A DNA stretch of 64,000 bases from Alkalibacillus almallahensis (GCF_011761495.1 NZ_JAASRU010000011.1:1-64000); one strand, 5' to 3'; positions 19,476 through 30,155 are shown, counted from the first letter of the stretch. Numbers and translations are program-made. The notes: generated by a model not told the origin, from the letters alone.

Positions 19476-21043
19476 TAATCTTTAAACCATTTCCCGATCT
19501 GTGGTAATTGGGCTAATGTTTGCCGCTCATAGATATTGAATAACTTGCTTTGAGTCATCATAAATAAAATAACTACTACTCCAAGTCCACACATCAACAC
19601 AACAGCAATACTTAATAACCATCGCTGATCTTCCTGTAATAATCCTAACGCTTCTAAACCAAACGAAAATAATGAAACGAGCGCCACCATTAATAAGACA
19701 GATCCAGTCGCTTTAATCGTGAAAGGGAGTAAATTCGTTAATTGTGACTGTTTAATCCAAGTGATATAACATAGAATCAAAACCAATAAACTCGCAATCA
19801 CAGATGAAAGTGCTCCGCCCATGATGCCATGTATAGGTATGAGCCATATGTTTAAACTGACTTTCAAAACTAACAACAATCCCACGCCGAGCAGTTGTTG
19901 TAAACGGACCTGATAAGCCTGCAACATAACAGATAATGCCATTAAGAGTGACAAGATAAAGACAAGCATGACCAGCCATTGAATCGTACTTGTTCCATCT
20001 GAAGACTGATAAAACAAAGGATTCAGCCATGGCATAATCACGACTAATCCGCCTGCAGCACTTAATGATAACAACCACGTCACCTTAAAGGCGAGGCGCT
20101 CATCTAATTTAGAAATCTGTCCACTCACTTGTTCAAAAGCAGGGACAATCGCAAACGCTAAAGCCGACCCGAACACTAAACCGAGCTGAATCAACGGGTT
20201 CCCTCGGTCAAATACACCTTTTGCTACTTTCGCCTGTTCAAAGGTTAACCCAAATTGTTCTAAACCTCGCACCATCGTCATGACATCTACCAACTGAAGT
20301 AATAGATGCAAGATATGAGTCAAACTATAAATAATCATCCCTGTCATGAGCGATTGCACTAATTTTTTAGAAATCGTTATTGGCAATCCAAATGACAATT
20401 GATGTCGAAATCGTGATTGTTTAAATAAGATTAGTAATAATGCAAAAGCAACAATCGTTCCTACTATTGTTGCGAGACTTGCCACATAGCCTAATGTATA
20501 TAACGAGGCAGAAGTCTGAACGATCAAAATAGTTGCAACAATAATGCCGATCACACGTATAAATTGCTCTATGATCTGGGACCAAGCCACAGCTGCTGGT
20601 TGTCCCTTCGTTTGAAACAACCCTCGTAAAAAAGCTGTAAACGGAATCAGTAAAAACAATAAGCTACTCATTCGTACAGCTTCCAACAGAGCAGGGTCAC
20701 CCATTAACTCGACAATTTCAGGCGCTAATAAAAACAAACTCAGACTGATCACAAAGCCCGTGCCACATAATAAATAAAACACCGCAGACGCGTTATGTAA
20801 ACGAGCCTGGGCGTTTTGATTGAGCTCATGAGATAAGGTATGAGAGATCGCACTCGGAAAACTATAAATCGATAACATTAATGCTAGCGAGATCAACGGG
20901 TAAATTTGTTGATAAATATATAACCCTTCATCACCTGCTAAGTTTTGTAACGGAATGCGATACACCATACCTAATATCTTACCAATAAAACCTGCAATCG
21001 TTAGAATAATTGTACCTTTTAACCATTGATCCGCCCGCGACAT
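19475..21043 (-). CDS. yabM: MOP-superfamily polysaccharide/lipid flippase, YabM (SpoVB-like)
   Basis: A 522-residue integral membrane protein with about 14 hydrophobic segments and the family start MSRADQWLKGTIILTIAGF. Relatives (SpoVB, MurJ, YabM) translocate lipid-linked precursors; the substrate of YabM itself is not established. It sits between spoVT and yabN as in B. subtilis. Its stop codon coincides with the end of repeat copy B. Confidence 0.9.
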   Translation of the reverse strand: MSRADQWLKGTIILTIAGFIGKILGMVYRIPLQNLAGDEGLYIYQQIYPLISLALMLSIYSFPSAISHTLSHELNQNAQARLHNASAVFYLLCGTGFVISLSLFLLAPEIVELMGDPALLEAVRMSSLLFLLIPFTAFLRGLFQTKGQPAAVAWSQIIEQFIRVIGIIVATILIVQTSASLYTLGYVASLATIVGTIVAFALLLILFKQSRFRHQLSFGLPITISKKLVQSLMTGMIIYSLTHILHLLLQLVDVMTMVRGLEQFGLTFEQAKVAKGVFDRGNPLIQLGLVFGSALAFAIVPAFEQVSGQISKLDERLAFKVTWLLSLSAAGGLVVIMPWLNPLFYQSSDGTSTIQWLVMLVFILSLLMALSVMLQAYQVRLQQLLGVGLLLVLKVSLNIWLIPIHGIMGGALSSVIASLLVLILCYITWIKQSQLTNLLPFTIKATGSVLLMVALVSLFSFGLEALGLLQEDQRWLLSIAVVLMCGLGVVVILFMMTQSKLFNIYERQTLAQLPQIGKWFKD

Positions 21044-21119
21044 AATAAACCTCTTTCTGAATTTAATACATCACTATTATAGCATAAAACAGGTTCAAGA
21101 ACGGACCATTACGGTACAA

Positions 21120-21653
21120 CTACTCCATTTGTCGAGCTAAAAAGTTACTCGCCGTCTCACACACTTTGATTTCAACATCTGCAAGCGTTCCTTCTTCAGC
21201 AAACATCACGATACTTCCGACGGGATCGCCATTAGAAATTATCGGATGGATAATAAACGACGCCAGTGACTCTTCCTGACCTTGAACTAAGTCAACGGAA
21301 TACGTCTGTCGCTCAACCACTGAATCCCGATTTTCCATCGCTTTTTCAATCGCTTCTCCGATGGGTTGCTTTAAGTACGATTTCTTCGAAGCACCTGCGA
21401 CCGCAATGTACTCATCACGATCAGATACTAACACCTTATAACCCGTCGCATCGAAAAGTGCATGAGCGTATTCTTGGGCAAACTCACCCAACTCATTGAT
21501 CGGTGAATATTTTTTCAAAATCACTTCTCCATCACGATCAACAAAAATCTCGAGTGGATCACCCTCACGAATACGTAACGTTCGCCTAATTTCTTTAGGG
21601 ACGACAACTCTTCCTAGGTCATCAATTCGACGCACAATTCCTGTTGCTTTCAT
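21120..21653 (-). CDS. spoVT: Stage V sporulation protein T, forespore regulator
   Basis: A swapped-hairpin AbrB-type DNA-binding domain (MKATGIVRRIDDLGRVVVPK) is joined to a GAF-like C-terminal domain (about 55-177). SpoVT modulates SigG-dependent genes late in the forespore. Length of 177 residues is standard. A strong candidate SigG promoter lies upstream, matching its known control. Confidence 0.97.
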   Translation of the reverse strand: MKATGIVRRIDDLGRVVVPKEIRRTLRIREGDPLEIFVDRDGEVILKKYSPINELGEFAQEYAHALFDATGYKVLVSDRDEYIAVAGASKKSYLKQPIGEAIEKAMENRDSVVERQTYSVDLVQGQEESLASFIIHPIISNGDPVGSIVMFAEEGTLADVEIKVCETASNFLARQME

Positions 21654-21721
21654 ACTGTGTAATCCCCACTTTCCCTGATGTTACCCATCAGTTGATGAGT
21701 GTCGTGTTTGGTTCTTAATCG

Positions 21722-21750
21722 TAGTATGAAGCAGTAGAAGAAAACTATGC
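21722..21750 (-). promoter_or_regulatory. SigG promoter of spoVT
   Basis: On the minus strand GCATA, a 17-bp spacer and CATACTA match the SigG consensus. The -35 element overlaps the end of mfd. spoVT belongs to the SigG regulon in B. subtilis. Confidence 0.75.
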
Positions 21751-24700
21751 ATGGTTTGGTTGTTTTTTCACTTGATGCAGTTTCGTTAACAAATCTTCCA
21801 ATACATCGTAACGTTCTTGTTTTTGTTTACGTCCATAATTAATCATAATCTTAAGCTTATTGCCTTCTGTTCCTAGTTGCACCATACGTCCATATTCATT
21901 GGCTAAAACAAATAGCTCAGAGCCGTCGACTGTTAAACTTGCTTCTTCATCCATCATCATTTCAATCGACTGATTCTTCTCATGAACTGTTTCAATTCGT
22001 TCTTTCTGAGCTAACAAGCGAATGCGAGCCACTTGCAGAAGTTCTTCTACTTCTTGCGGATATGGACCGAAACGATCGAGCAATTCATCTTTCATATCAA
22101 AGATTTCCTGCACATCATTTGCTGCGTTAATTCGTTTATACATTTGGATTTTCTGCGTTTCATCATCGATATAGTCACTTGGAATGTAAGCATCAAGTGA
22201 CAGCGTCATTTCGACTTCGAACGGTTTCGTTTCTTCATATGGCTTACCTTCTTGTTTCGCCTGGATCGCCTCATTTAGCATTTGCGAATATAAATCGAAA
22301 CCGACTGAGTCAATAAAGCCATGTTGTTCAGTACCTAATAAATTACCAGCGCCACGAATCGATAAATCGCGCATCGCAATTTTGAATCCTGATCCTAATT
22401 CTGTGAACTCTTTAATGGCTTCTAAACGTTTTTCAGCCACTTCTGAAAGCACTTTATTTTGCTGGTGGGTAAAGTAAGCATAAGCTAAACGATTCGAACG
22501 ACCGACACGTCCACGTAATTGATATAACTGACTAAGCCCCATACGATCAGCATCATTCACGATCAAGGTGTTTACATTCGGAATATCGACTCCTGTTTCG
22601 ATAATGGTTGTACTGACTAATACATCATAATGACCTTCTAAGAAATCAAAAATGATATTCTCAAGCTGACGTTCATTCATTTGACCATGCGCGAACGCAA
22701 CACGTGCATCCTCTACTAATTCATCCACTTCAGCTGCAACACGGTCAATCATATCAACGCGATTAAATAAAAAGAATACCTGACCATCACGCGACATCTC
22801 TCGTTCAATCGCTTCTTTAATAAATGGCGGATTATATTCAACCACATACGTCTGAATTGGAAAACGGTTTTCAGGTGGTGTCTCAATGACTGACAAATCA
22901 CGCACACCGACCATCGACATATGCAAGGTTCTTGGAATTGGCGTTGCGGTTAGCGTTAACACGTCTAGATTAGCCTTAATCTGCTTAATCTTTTCTTTGT
23001 GCTTCACACCAAAACGTTGTTCTTCATCAATCACAAGTAAACCTAAATCTTTAAACTGTATATCCTTCGATAACAGACGATGCGTTCCAATGACGACATC
23101 AACCAACCCTTTTTGTAGATCCGAAAGGGTTTCCTTTTGTTGTTTGGGTGTTTGGAAACGGCTAAGCACACGGACATTAATCCCGTATTCTTCAAACCGT
23201 TCTTTAAAGGTTTCATAATGTTGTTGTGCCAAAATGGTCGTTGGAACAAGCATCGCGACTTGCTTATTATCAACGATCGCTTTAAAGGCTGCACGAATCG
23301 CCACTTCTGTTTTACCGTAGCCGACATCACCACATAATAAGCGGTCCATTGGGCGTTCTTTCTCCATATCAGCTTTTACTTCTTGAATACAACGCATCTG
23401 ATCTTCTGTTTCTTCATATGGGAAGGCCGCTTCAAACTCCCGTTGCATTTCATCATCTTCCGAAAAGGCAAACCCTTTCGATGATTCACGTTCAGCATAT
23501 AATTTAATTAAATCATCAGCGATATCTTCAACGGATGATTTAACTCGAGATTTGACTTTCTTCCACTCTGTTCCGCCTAAACGGTATAACTTCGGTTCTT
23601 TGCCTTCTGACCCGACATATTTTTGAACTAAATCAATTTGTTCAACAGGGACAAACAACTTATCGTTTCCAGAGTAACGAATCACCATATAGTCTTTGTG
23701 AACGTCACTGACTTGCATCGTTTCAATGCCTAAATACTTACCAATACCGTGATTTGTATGAACAACATAGTCACCAGTTTCTAATTCTTGATAGCTTTTA
23801 ATCCGTTCAGCATTAGATAAAGTCTGCTTCTTGCGTTTTTTCGGCATTTTCTTTTTAAACAGTTCTTCTTCCGTTAACACTGCTAATCGGTAACTCGGCA
23901 TTTCAAAGCCTTCACTTATATAGCCAGTGATAATAATCGGCTTTGAAACAGGTAAAGCTGTCGTATTAGGCGCACGACTTGCCGTCATTTCGTAGTCATC
24001 TAAGACTCGTTCGACTCTTTCAGCTCTTTCTTCATTCGCCGCAATAATGACAACAGAAAACTCAGCCTCACGCCACCGTTCCATTTCATTTTGAAGTAAA
24101 TTCATTTGCCCGTGGAATTGCTGCATTTGCCGACTAGACATATTAATCACATTTTCCGGCTTTGTATTCGGAATATGACGCAAGAATAACGATAAATAAA
24201 CCTTCGAAAACGTCATGCCTTGCCAAACCGTCAACCAATCAAAGGAAAGGGTGAGCCCTTGAACGATCGCTTGACGCTGCAACATATCCGTGTACCAATT
24301 CGCTTCTTCACGGTCGAGTTGTTCTGCTGTTTCTGAGATTCGGCTCATTTCATCTAACATTAAAACCGTTTGCTCTGGGAAGTAATCTAGCAAACTATTT
24401 TTCTCACCGTAAAGAAGTTGAACATATTGTGAGATTCCATCAAACATCTCACCTTGTTCTAAACGTTCTATATCATAATTAATATGTTCATGTAATTGTT
24501 CCCGCTCTTCATCCGTGCTAAGTTGTCGAGCCGTTTCCTGGCGTAACATTTTGAGCTCGGTCGCCGCGTGCTGCATTTGTTCAACTGTCGCAACAAACTC
24601 CTCAGCTGGACTGATTTGGATCGTCTGAATCTCGCCTTGGGAGCGTTGTGTTTCCGCATCGAAATAACGAATCGATTCGACCTCATCATCAAACCACTCG

Positions 24701-25284
24701 ACACGAATCGGATAAGCTTCAGTTAATGGATAGACATCGACGATTCCACCACGGCGACTCATTTCTCCAGGCGCATCAACCAAATCAACCATTTTATAGC
24801 CTAAATGATGCATGTTTTCGATCATCTGCTCAGGCGGCGCCTCTTCACCCGTAGTTAGCGTCACTTCATAACGATCGAGCATGGATGCAGGGGGTAACAG
24901 TCGCTTGAACGCCGAAATGGGCACGACTAAAATTCCTCGTCCACGTTGACGCCACAGTTTTAAAGCCTCTAACCGTTGCGCTTTTAATTCAGGGGAAGCA
25001 GACACAATCTCAGCAGCTAAAAGTTCATTAGCTGGATAAAGATGAACGTCTTGCTCGTTTTCTGATACAGCGGATAGTTCCTCATAAACTTTTTGCGCTT
25101 GCTGTAACTGGTGTGTGACATAAACAATCGGACGTTCTGAAGATTCAGCTACAATCCCAGCCAATACTGCGCGTGATGGATTGGTTAGGCCTGAAACTTG
25201 TTGTTCGTTCATTCCTTGTTCTAAGCCTTCGATAATTGTTGCGAAATCGTCTTGTAACGACAAATATTCTTTAATGTTTTGCAA
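21745..25284 (-). CDS. mfd: Transcription-repair coupling factor Mfd
   Basis: Removes stalled RNA polymerase and recruits UvrA. The order is a UvrB-like N-terminal half, the polymerase-interacting domain (GDYVVHTNHGIGKYLGIETM), then a RecG-like translocase with Walker A GDVGYGKTEVA, the DEEQRFG box, TATPIPRTLHMS and QLRGRVGRSNR, and a C-terminal UvrA-interaction-masking domain. At 1179 residues it is full length. It follows fin, as in B. subtilis. Confidence 0.97.
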   Translation of the reverse strand: MQNIKEYLSLQDDFATIIEGLEQGMNEQQVSGLTNPSRAVLAGIVAESSERPIVYVTHQLQQAQKVYEELSAVSENEQDVHLYPANELLAAEIVSASPELKAQRLEALKLWRQRGRGILVVPISAFKRLLPPASMLDRYEVTLTTGEEAPPEQMIENMHHLGYKMVDLVDAPGEMSRRGGIVDVYPLTEAYPIRVEWFDDEVESIRYFDAETQRSQGEIQTIQISPAEEFVATVEQMQHAATELKMLRQETARQLSTDEEREQLHEHINYDIERLEQGEMFDGISQYVQLLYGEKNSLLDYFPEQTVLMLDEMSRISETAEQLDREEANWYTDMLQRQAIVQGLTLSFDWLTVWQGMTFSKVYLSLFLRHIPNTKPENVINMSSRQMQQFHGQMNLLQNEMERWREAEFSVVIIAANEERAERVERVLDDYEMTASRAPNTTALPVSKPIIITGYISEGFEMPSYRLAVLTEEELFKKKMPKKRKKQTLSNAERIKSYQELETGDYVVHTNHGIGKYLGIETMQVSDVHKDYMVIRYSGNDKLFVPVEQIDLVQKYVGSEGKEPKLYRLGGTEWKKVKSRVKSSVEDIADDLIKLYAERESSKGFAFSEDDEMQREFEAAFPYEETEDQMRCIQEVKADMEKERPMDRLLCGDVGYGKTEVAIRAAFKAIVDNKQVAMLVPTTILAQQHYETFKERFEEYGINVRVLSRFQTPKQQKETLSDLQKGLVDVVIGTHRLLSKDIQFKDLGLLVIDEEQRFGVKHKEKIKQIKANLDVLTLTATPIPRTLHMSMVGVRDLSVIETPPENRFPIQTYVVEYNPPFIKEAIEREMSRDGQVFFLFNRVDMIDRVAAEVDELVEDARVAFAHGQMNERQLENIIFDFLEGHYDVLVSTTIIETGVDIPNVNTLIVNDADRMGLSQLYQLRGRVGRSNRLAYAYFTHQQNKVLSEVAEKRLEAIKEFTELGSGFKIAMRDLSIRGAGNLLGTEQHGFIDSVGFDLYSQMLNEAIQAKQEGKPYEETKPFEVEMTLSLDAYIPSDYIDDETQKIQMYKRINAANDVQEIFDMKDELLDRFGPYPQEVEELLQVARIRLLAQKERIETVHEKNQSIEMMMDEEASLTVDGSELFVLANEYGRMVQLGTEGNKLKIMINYGRKQKQERYDVLEDLLTKLHQVKKQPNHA

Positions 25285-25339
25285 AACTTTTCTCCCCCTT
25301 ACCTCAACAGAAAAAAGGCCTTGGTCCTTACCAAAGCAA

Positions 25340-25567
25340 CTAATGGATAAAATAATCTTGTTCGAATAGATTAGGATTTTGCGTTAGAATATCTTCACAC
25401 TCCTCGCAAACTAACCATAAATGCAAAGCACCATCTGGTGTTGTTTGTAAAAATTCATGGAAATTAGTTTCTTCTCCTGAGTGTTCTAACAACCAATTTT
25501 CAAGCATTGAATCACCATCAAACTCTTGCATCACCTTATGACAATGACGACATGATACATGTAACAC
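25340..25567 (-). CDS. fin: Anti-sigma-F factor Fin
   Basis: Antagonises SigF in the forespore to allow the switch to SigG. Two CxxC pairs (SCRHCHK and VCEECED) form the zinc site seen in the family. The GTG that gives a VLHVSCRHC start has GGGAGG 7 nt upstream and yields 75 residues, like B. subtilis Fin (76); the longer frame starts upstream of that binding site. It stands between pth and mfd in the conserved order. Confidence 0.9.
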   Translation of the reverse strand: MLHVSCRHCHKVMQEFDGDSMLENWLLEHSGEETNFHEFLQTTPDGALHLWLVCEECEDILTQNPNLFEQDYFIH

Positions 25568-25642
25568 ATCAGAACCTCCCTCAATTACCAAGCTATACTA
25601 TGTTATAGCTTAACCAACGTGAAGGTTCTATATTCGATTATA

Positions 25643-26203
25643 TTATTGATTGAAGTCATTCATCACTTCTAAAAATGGTTTCTCACACCATGCTTCACAC
25701 GCCCGTGCAGCCTCTTCGATGGATGGATTGACTGATTGTTGCTCAGCTTTTGAGAATTTACCTAACACATAATCGACAACTGACTGCTCGCCTTCTGGTT
25801 TATCAATTCCAAATCGTAGACGATTGAACTCTTTAGTCCCCAATTGATTAATAATATCTTTTATTCCATTATGGCCACCATGACCACCTTTTTGGCGCAA
25901 GCGAATTTTTCCAGTCGGTAAATCAAGGTCATCATAAATAACCAGTACGTCCGACGGTTCTAGATTAAAATAATCAACCGCTTCACGTACTGATTGCCCA
26001 GATAAATTCATATACGTTTGGGGTTTTAATAATAAGACTTTTTCACCGTTCCAATTTTCTTGGACATAATGGCCTTTGAATTTATCTTTTTTATATTTCC
26101 AACCGTTTTCTTCAACCATGTGATCAATGACTTGGAAACCAATATTGTGACGTGTTTTTTTATATTTTAAACCGGGATTACCCAGACCTACTATACACTT
26201 CAT
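25643..26203 (-). CDS. pth: Peptidyl-tRNA hydrolase
   Basis: Recycles peptidyl-tRNA released from ribosomes; called spoVC in B. subtilis. MKCIVGLGNPGLKYKKTRHN contains the catalytic His (TRHNIGF), and YDDLDLPTGKIRLR and GGHGGHNGIKDI are family signatures. Length of 186 residues is normal. It lies directly downstream of ctc, separated by a terminator hairpin. Confidence 0.97.
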   Translation of the reverse strand: MKCIVGLGNPGLKYKKTRHNIGFQVIDHMVEENGWKYKKDKFKGHYVQENWNGEKVLLLKPQTYMNLSGQSVREAVDYFNLEPSDVLVIYDDLDLPTGKIRLRQKGGHGGHNGIKDIINQLGTKEFNRLRFGIDKPEGEQSVVDYVLGKFSKAEQQSVNPSIEEAARACEAWCEKPFLEVMNDFNQ

Positions 26204-26247
26204 GTTCCGAAACTCCTTATTTCTTTCTATGTAAAACGATTAAATGG

Positions 26248-26292
26248 AAAAAACAGATCGAAGCGCACAACATGAGCTGACTTCGATCTGTT
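26248..26292 (-). terminator. Terminator between ctc and pth
   Basis: The stem AACAGATCGAAG with its complement and a 17-nt loop is followed on the minus strand by a T run. It lies 21 bp after ctc. Confidence 0.8.
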
Positions 26293-26312
26293 CACTTCAA
26301 GTAAATATCAAA

Positions 26313-26963
26313 TTATTTTTCTTCTTCGTTATCTTCGGATTTTTCGTTAATCACTTCAGGCTCAGCGTTTTCTTCAGATACTCCTTCATCGCCTACTTCA
26401 GGAACATCTTCTTGTTGTGGTGGTAATACAGTCACAATCGTTGTATCTTCATCATCAAGAAGTTCAAAGTTCTTACCAGATTTCAGATCGCCTACTGTGA
26501 CACTGTCACCAATTTCTAATTCATTAGCATCGATTGTGATATCTTCAGGGATATTACGTGGTGTTGCACGTACGTTAAGCATGTGCATCGTTTGTTGCAT
26601 CACGCCACCTTCTTTTTCACCTTTAGATTCACCTTCGATATTAGCAGACACTTCTACGTCTACTTCAGTAGACATATCAACAAGATAGAAGTCGACGTGT
26701 GTTAATTCGTTTTTAATGACATCTGTTTGATAATCATAAAGCATTGCTTCTAACGATTTGCCACCTTCAACTTCTAAAGAGAACACCGCATTACGGCCTT
26801 CATCTCTAACTTTTTTAAGTAAATCCATACTATCTACTGAAACCGTGATTGGGTCTTTATCCTTGCCGTAAACAACGGCTGGTACTCGACCCGCTGCACG
26901 AATCTGTTTTGTTTCAGAACGCGTTGTGTCTTGTCTTTCTTTCGCTTGAATTACTGCTGCCAT
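26313..26963 (-). CDS. ctc: Ribosomal protein L25 / general stress protein Ctc
   Basis: A two-domain L25/TL5 protein that binds 5S rRNA on the large subunit. The N-terminal L25 domain covers about 90 residues (AAGRVPAVVYGKDKDPITVS), followed by the TL5 beta domain and a very acidic tail. Length of 216 exceeds that of B. subtilis Ctc slightly. Overlapping SigB and SigA promoters precede it. Confidence 0.95.
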   Translation of the reverse strand: MAAVIQAKERQDTTRSETKQIRAAGRVPAVVYGKDKDPITVSVDSMDLLKKVRDEGRNAVFSLEVEGGKSLEAMLYDYQTDVIKNELTHVDFYLVDMSTEVDVEVSANIEGESKGEKEGGVMQQTMHMLNVRATPRNIPEDITIDANELEIGDSVTVGDLKSGKNFELLDDEDTTIVTVLPPQQEDVPEVGDEGVSEENAEPEVINEKSEDNEEEK

Positions 26964-27008
26964 GTGTATTCAACCTCCGTTTTGTAAGAAACTTTCTGAT
27001 ATTTACTC

Positions 27009-27045
27009 TTACCCTCTATTATACCTTTTTAAACGAAAATGTAAA
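27009..27045 (-). promoter_or_regulatory. Overlapping SigB and SigA promoters of ctc
   Basis: On the minus strand GTTTAA, a 14-bp spacer and GGGTAA match the SigB consensus GTTTAA-GGGWAW. Interleaved with it are TTTACA, a 16-bp spacer and TATAAT for SigA. ctc is the classic SigB-dependent gene. Confidence 0.65.
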
Positions 27046-27049
27046 ATTA

Positions 27050-28003
27050 TTAATCAAAAAGTGAACTGATCGAACGGTGTTCATGAACCCGTTTGATCGA
27101 CTCACCAATTAAATCACCAACAGATAAACGGACAACTTTATCTGTTCCTAAGTCATCAGATAATTTAATCGTATTCGTCACAACACATTCTTTAATGGCT
27201 GAATTCTCAATCCGTTCAATTGCTGGGCCAGATAACACAGGGTGTGTACAGCACGCATAGACTTCTTTTGCGCCATTCTCAATCATCGCATTGGCAGCCA
27301 ATGTAATCGTACCAGCTGTATCAATGATATCATCGACAAGAATAGCAGTTTTACCTTCAATATTACCCACAATATTCATAACTTCAGCTACATTCGGTTG
27401 TGGTCGACGCTTATCAATAATCGCGATTGGCGCACCTAAACGATCGGCCATTTGCCTGGCACGGGTTACACCACCGTGATCAGGTGAAACAATAACCACA
27501 TCTTCTAACCCTTTTTCTAAGAAGTAATCGGAAAGGGTTGGTCCTGCGATCAAATGGTCAATAGGAATGTTAAAGAAGCCTTGAATTTGCGCGGCATGTA
27601 AGTCCACAGAAACAACACGATCTGCACCAGCCGTCTCTAATAAATCCGCGACTAATTTCGATGTAATCGGCTCACGTGAGCGTGCTTTACGATCTTGACG
27701 TGCATAGCCATAGTAAGGCATCACAATGTTAATTGTACGCGCTGATGCACGCTTTAACGCATCAATCATAATCAATAATTCCATCAAATGTTCGTTAACA
27801 GGGTTACTCGTTGACTGGACGATAAACGTATCGCATCCACGTACACTTTCTTCAATGTTAATTTGAACTTCGCCATCTTTAAACCGTTTCACCGAGGATT
27901 TGCCGAGTTCGACACCAACAGAATCAGCAATTTCGTGGGCTAACTCAGGATTTGAAGTAAGGGAAAATACTTTCAGACTAGGGTCTTGGTATTGATTAGT
28001 CAT
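27050..28003 (-). CDS. prs: Ribose-phosphate pyrophosphokinase
   Basis: Makes PRPP from ribose 5-phosphate and ATP, for nucleotide, histidine and tryptophan synthesis. The signature [20 protein letters not shown] and PRPP loop [11 protein letters not shown] are intact, and 317 residues is the standard length. It is downstream of glmU in the usual order and probably co-transcribed, with 57 nt between. Confidence 0.97.
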   Translation of the reverse strand: MTNQYQDPSLKVFSLTSNPELAHEIADSVGVELGKSSVKRFKDGEVQINIEESVRGCDTFIVQSTSNPVNEHLMELLIMIDALKRASARTINIVMPYYGYARQDRKARSREPITSKLVADLLETAGADRVVSVDLHAAQIQGFFNIPIDHLIAGPTLSDYFLEKGLEDVVIVSPDHGGVTRARQMADRLGAPIAIIDKRRPQPNVAEVMNIVGNIEGKTAILVDDIIDTAGTITLAANAMIENGAKEVYACCTHPVLSGPAIERIENSAIKECVVTNTIKLSDDLGTDKVVRLSVGDLIGESIKRVHEHRSISSLFD

Positions 28004-28060
28004 AAAAAAGGAACCTCCACCATCTCGTTTGTTTTATAATTAAGCTTGCTCAACCTTATG

Positions 28061-29434
28061 TTAAGATCGTTTCTTCAAACGATCGACATAACCTTCTTTA
28101 TTCTCTTGTCTAGAACGAGCAATCGATAACGCTTTTTCTGGCACATCTTTCGTAATCGTAGAACCAGCAGCGACATAAGCACCCTTCTCGATGGATACAG
28201 GGGCAACTAAGTTCGAGTTACAGCCAATAAATGCATCATCTCCTATAACCGTTTGATGCTTCGATTGTCCATCATAATTAACCGTAATACTGCCACAACC
28301 AACGTTCACATTGTTACCAAGTTCCGCATCACCTAAATAAGATAAGTGCGATGCTTTACTATTTGATCCCATTGTTGTCTTTTTCACTTCAACGAAATTA
28401 CCCACTTTAACATCATCACTTAATGTGCTTTCAGGGCGAATATGAGCGAAAGGACCAATTTGAACTCTCGAACCAATTTGACTATTGGTGACAACACTTT
28501 GCTTAATTAGAGTTTCTTCTCCAATTGTAGCATGATTAATGGTCGTATGGGCACCAATCACTGAATGGGAGCCAATCTGTGTATTACCATGAATATGGAC
28601 ACCTGGTTCAAGCGTAACATCTGTTCCGATGGATACGTCAGGTCCAATATATGTCTGATCTGGATCTACGATGGTGACACCTTGGCGCATATGATACTCG
28701 TTAACCCGTTTTTTCATCAGTTTCTCTGCTTTAGACAACGCCACGCGATCATTGACGCCCACTGTTTCTTCAACATGTGTCGTCTTATGCGCTGCCACGG
28801 TTTCGCCACGTTCGTTCGCTATTTCCAACACATCAGGTAAATAATACTCACCTTGCGCATTATCATTCGATACTTGAGATAAAGCCTCGAATAATAATTC
28901 ATTATCGAAACAATATGTACCCGTATTAATTTCAGTTACTGCTTTCTCTTCGTCGGATGCATCTTTTTCTTCTACGATTTTTTCAACTTGACCATTAACC
29001 TGACGAATGATTCGACCGTAACCAGTAGCATCGTCCACGTCAGTCGTTAAAACCGTCACTTTAGCTTGTTGTTGTTCATGCTGATCCATTAATTCACGCA
29101 TCGTATCAGCTGTAAGTAATGGGGTATCTCCACAAACGACAACCGTTGTTCCTTTTTGACCTTCTAAAACTGAACTTGCCATCTGTACGGCATGGCCTGT
29201 CCCTAGTTGCTCTTCTTGAACAGCATATTGCGTCTGATCACCTAACTGTTCTTGTACTGATTCAGCTCCATGACCTACAATCGTCACGATTTGATTCAGC
29301 CCTAAATGATTTAACTGATCCACGACATGTTGCACCATAGGCTTTCCGCACACGGGGTGAAGCACTTTATATAATTCTGATTTCATTCTTGATCCTTTAC
29401 CTGCCGCCAAAACAACAGCATTACGATTCGTCAT
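28061..29434 (-). CDS. glmU: Bifunctional GlmU: N-acetylglucosamine-1-phosphate uridyltransferase / glucosamine-1-phosphate acetyltransferase
   Basis: Makes UDP-GlcNAc for cell-wall synthesis. The N-terminal uridyltransferase has [20 protein letters not shown]; the C-terminal part is a left-handed beta helix of hexapeptide repeats with the acetyl-transfer site. The ATG giving [12 protein letters not shown] has GGAGGG 6 nt upstream and yields 457 residues; the longer frame adds 22 unlikely residues. A SigA promoter precedes it. Confidence 0.97.
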   Translation of the reverse strand: MTNRNAVVLAAGKGSRMKSELYKVLHPVCGKPMVQHVVDQLNHLGLNQIVTIVGHGAESVQEQLGDQTQYAVQEEQLGTGHAVQMASSVLEGQKGTTVVVCGDTPLLTADTMRELMDQHEQQQAKVTVLTTDVDDATGYGRIIRQVNGQVEKIVEEKDASDEEKAVTEINTGTYCFDNELLFEALSQVSNDNAQGEYYLPDVLEIANERGETVAAHKTTHVEETVGVNDRVALSKAEKLMKKRVNEYHMRQGVTIVDPDQTYIGPDVSIGTDVTLEPGVHIHGNTQIGSHSVIGAHTTINHATIGEETLIKQSVVTNSQIGSRVQIGPFAHIRPESTLSDDVKVGNFVEVKKTTMGSNSKASHLSYLGDAELGNNVNVGCGSITVNYDGQSKHQTVIGDDAFIGCNSNLVAPVSIEKGAYVAAGSTITKDVPEKALSIARSRQENKEGYVDRLKKRS

Positions 29435-29504
29435 TCTTTTCCCTCCAACAGTCAAACAAAACTTCATTATTAACAGTTTGAAACCATTATAATCATCCAT
29501 TATG

Positions 29505-29533
29505 AATATATCTTAAAACAAGCCTACATGCAA
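29505..29533 (-). promoter_or_regulatory. SigA promoter of glmU-prs
   Basis: On the minus strand TTGCAT, a 17-bp spacer and TATATT lie about 70 bp upstream of glmU. Confidence 0.6.
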
Positions 29534-29612
29534 CTTAACCGCTAATTCTGTCGACTAAAATAAAGAGAGATTTATAAAAACAAGTTTAAGTTCATTCCTT
29601 TTGGGTTAAAGA

Positions 29613-29653
29613 TAAAAAAAGAGATTCAATCGCGCTAACGATTGAACCTCTGT
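29613..29653 (-). terminator. Terminator of spoVG
   Basis: The stem AGAGGTTCAATCG with its complement is followed on the minus strand by six or more T, 12 bp after spoVG. Confidence 0.88.
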
Positions 29654-29664
29654 TCATTACTTTT

Positions 29665-29952
29665 TTAAGAAGCGCCTGCTTCTTCGTATTCCACTTCTTC
29701 ACCTGCACGACGGTACTCTTCCAAGACAGCATCTTGGATTTTACCACGTGTACCAGAATTAATTGGGTGGGCGATGTCTCTAAACTCTCCGTCTGGCGTA
29801 CGTTTACTAGGCATCGCTACAAATAGCCCATTATTCCCATCAATTACACGAATATCATGGACGACAAATTCATCGTCTAAAGTAATTGATGCAATAGCAC
29901 GCATACGACCATCAGTGTTTACACGACGAAGCCTTACGTCTGTTACTTGCAT
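29665..29952 (-). CDS. spoVG: Regulator SpoVG
   Basis: A 95-residue nucleic-acid-binding regulator involved in septation and sporulation control. [20 protein letters not shown] and [20 protein letters not shown] are nearly invariant in the family. The ribosome binding site AAGGTGGTGAGA precedes the ATG. The yabJ gene that normally lies between purR and spoVG is absent; instead a terminator separates them and spoVG has its own SigH promoter. Confidence 0.97.
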   Translation of the reverse strand: MQVTDVRLRRVNTDGRMRAIASITLDDEFVVHDIRVIDGNNGLFVAMPSKRTPDGEFRDIAHPINSGTRGKIQDAVLEEYRRAGEEVEYEEAGAS

Positions 29953-30034
29953 TCTGTCTCACCACCTTTTGGAAATTAAACTGAACCTTTTTCGCACAAT
30001 ATAATTGCACAAAATTTATAGGACTCTAATTTTA

Positions 30035-30063
30035 CTTTTCAACAATGAGACTTAAATTCCTGC
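30035..30063 (-). promoter_or_regulatory. SigH promoter of spoVG
   Basis: On the minus strand GCAGGAATT, an 11-bp spacer and GTTGAAAAG fit the SigH consensus RNRGGAWWW-N11/12-RNNGAATWW. The flanking upstream DNA is extremely AT-rich, as at the B. subtilis spoVG promoter where AbrB binds. Confidence 0.8.
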
Positions 30064-30104
30064 TAAAATTTTTATTTTTTTATAATTTTGTGACAAAGAT
30101 AAAG

Positions 30105-30150
30105 AAAAATAAGGAGCTAATCTGTCCTAGAACATGATTAACTCCTTATT
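30105..30150 (-). terminator. Terminator of purR
   Basis: The stem ATAAGGAGTTAATC with its near-complement is followed on the minus strand by a T run, directly after purR. Confidence 0.85.
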
Positions 30151-30155
30151 GAATC

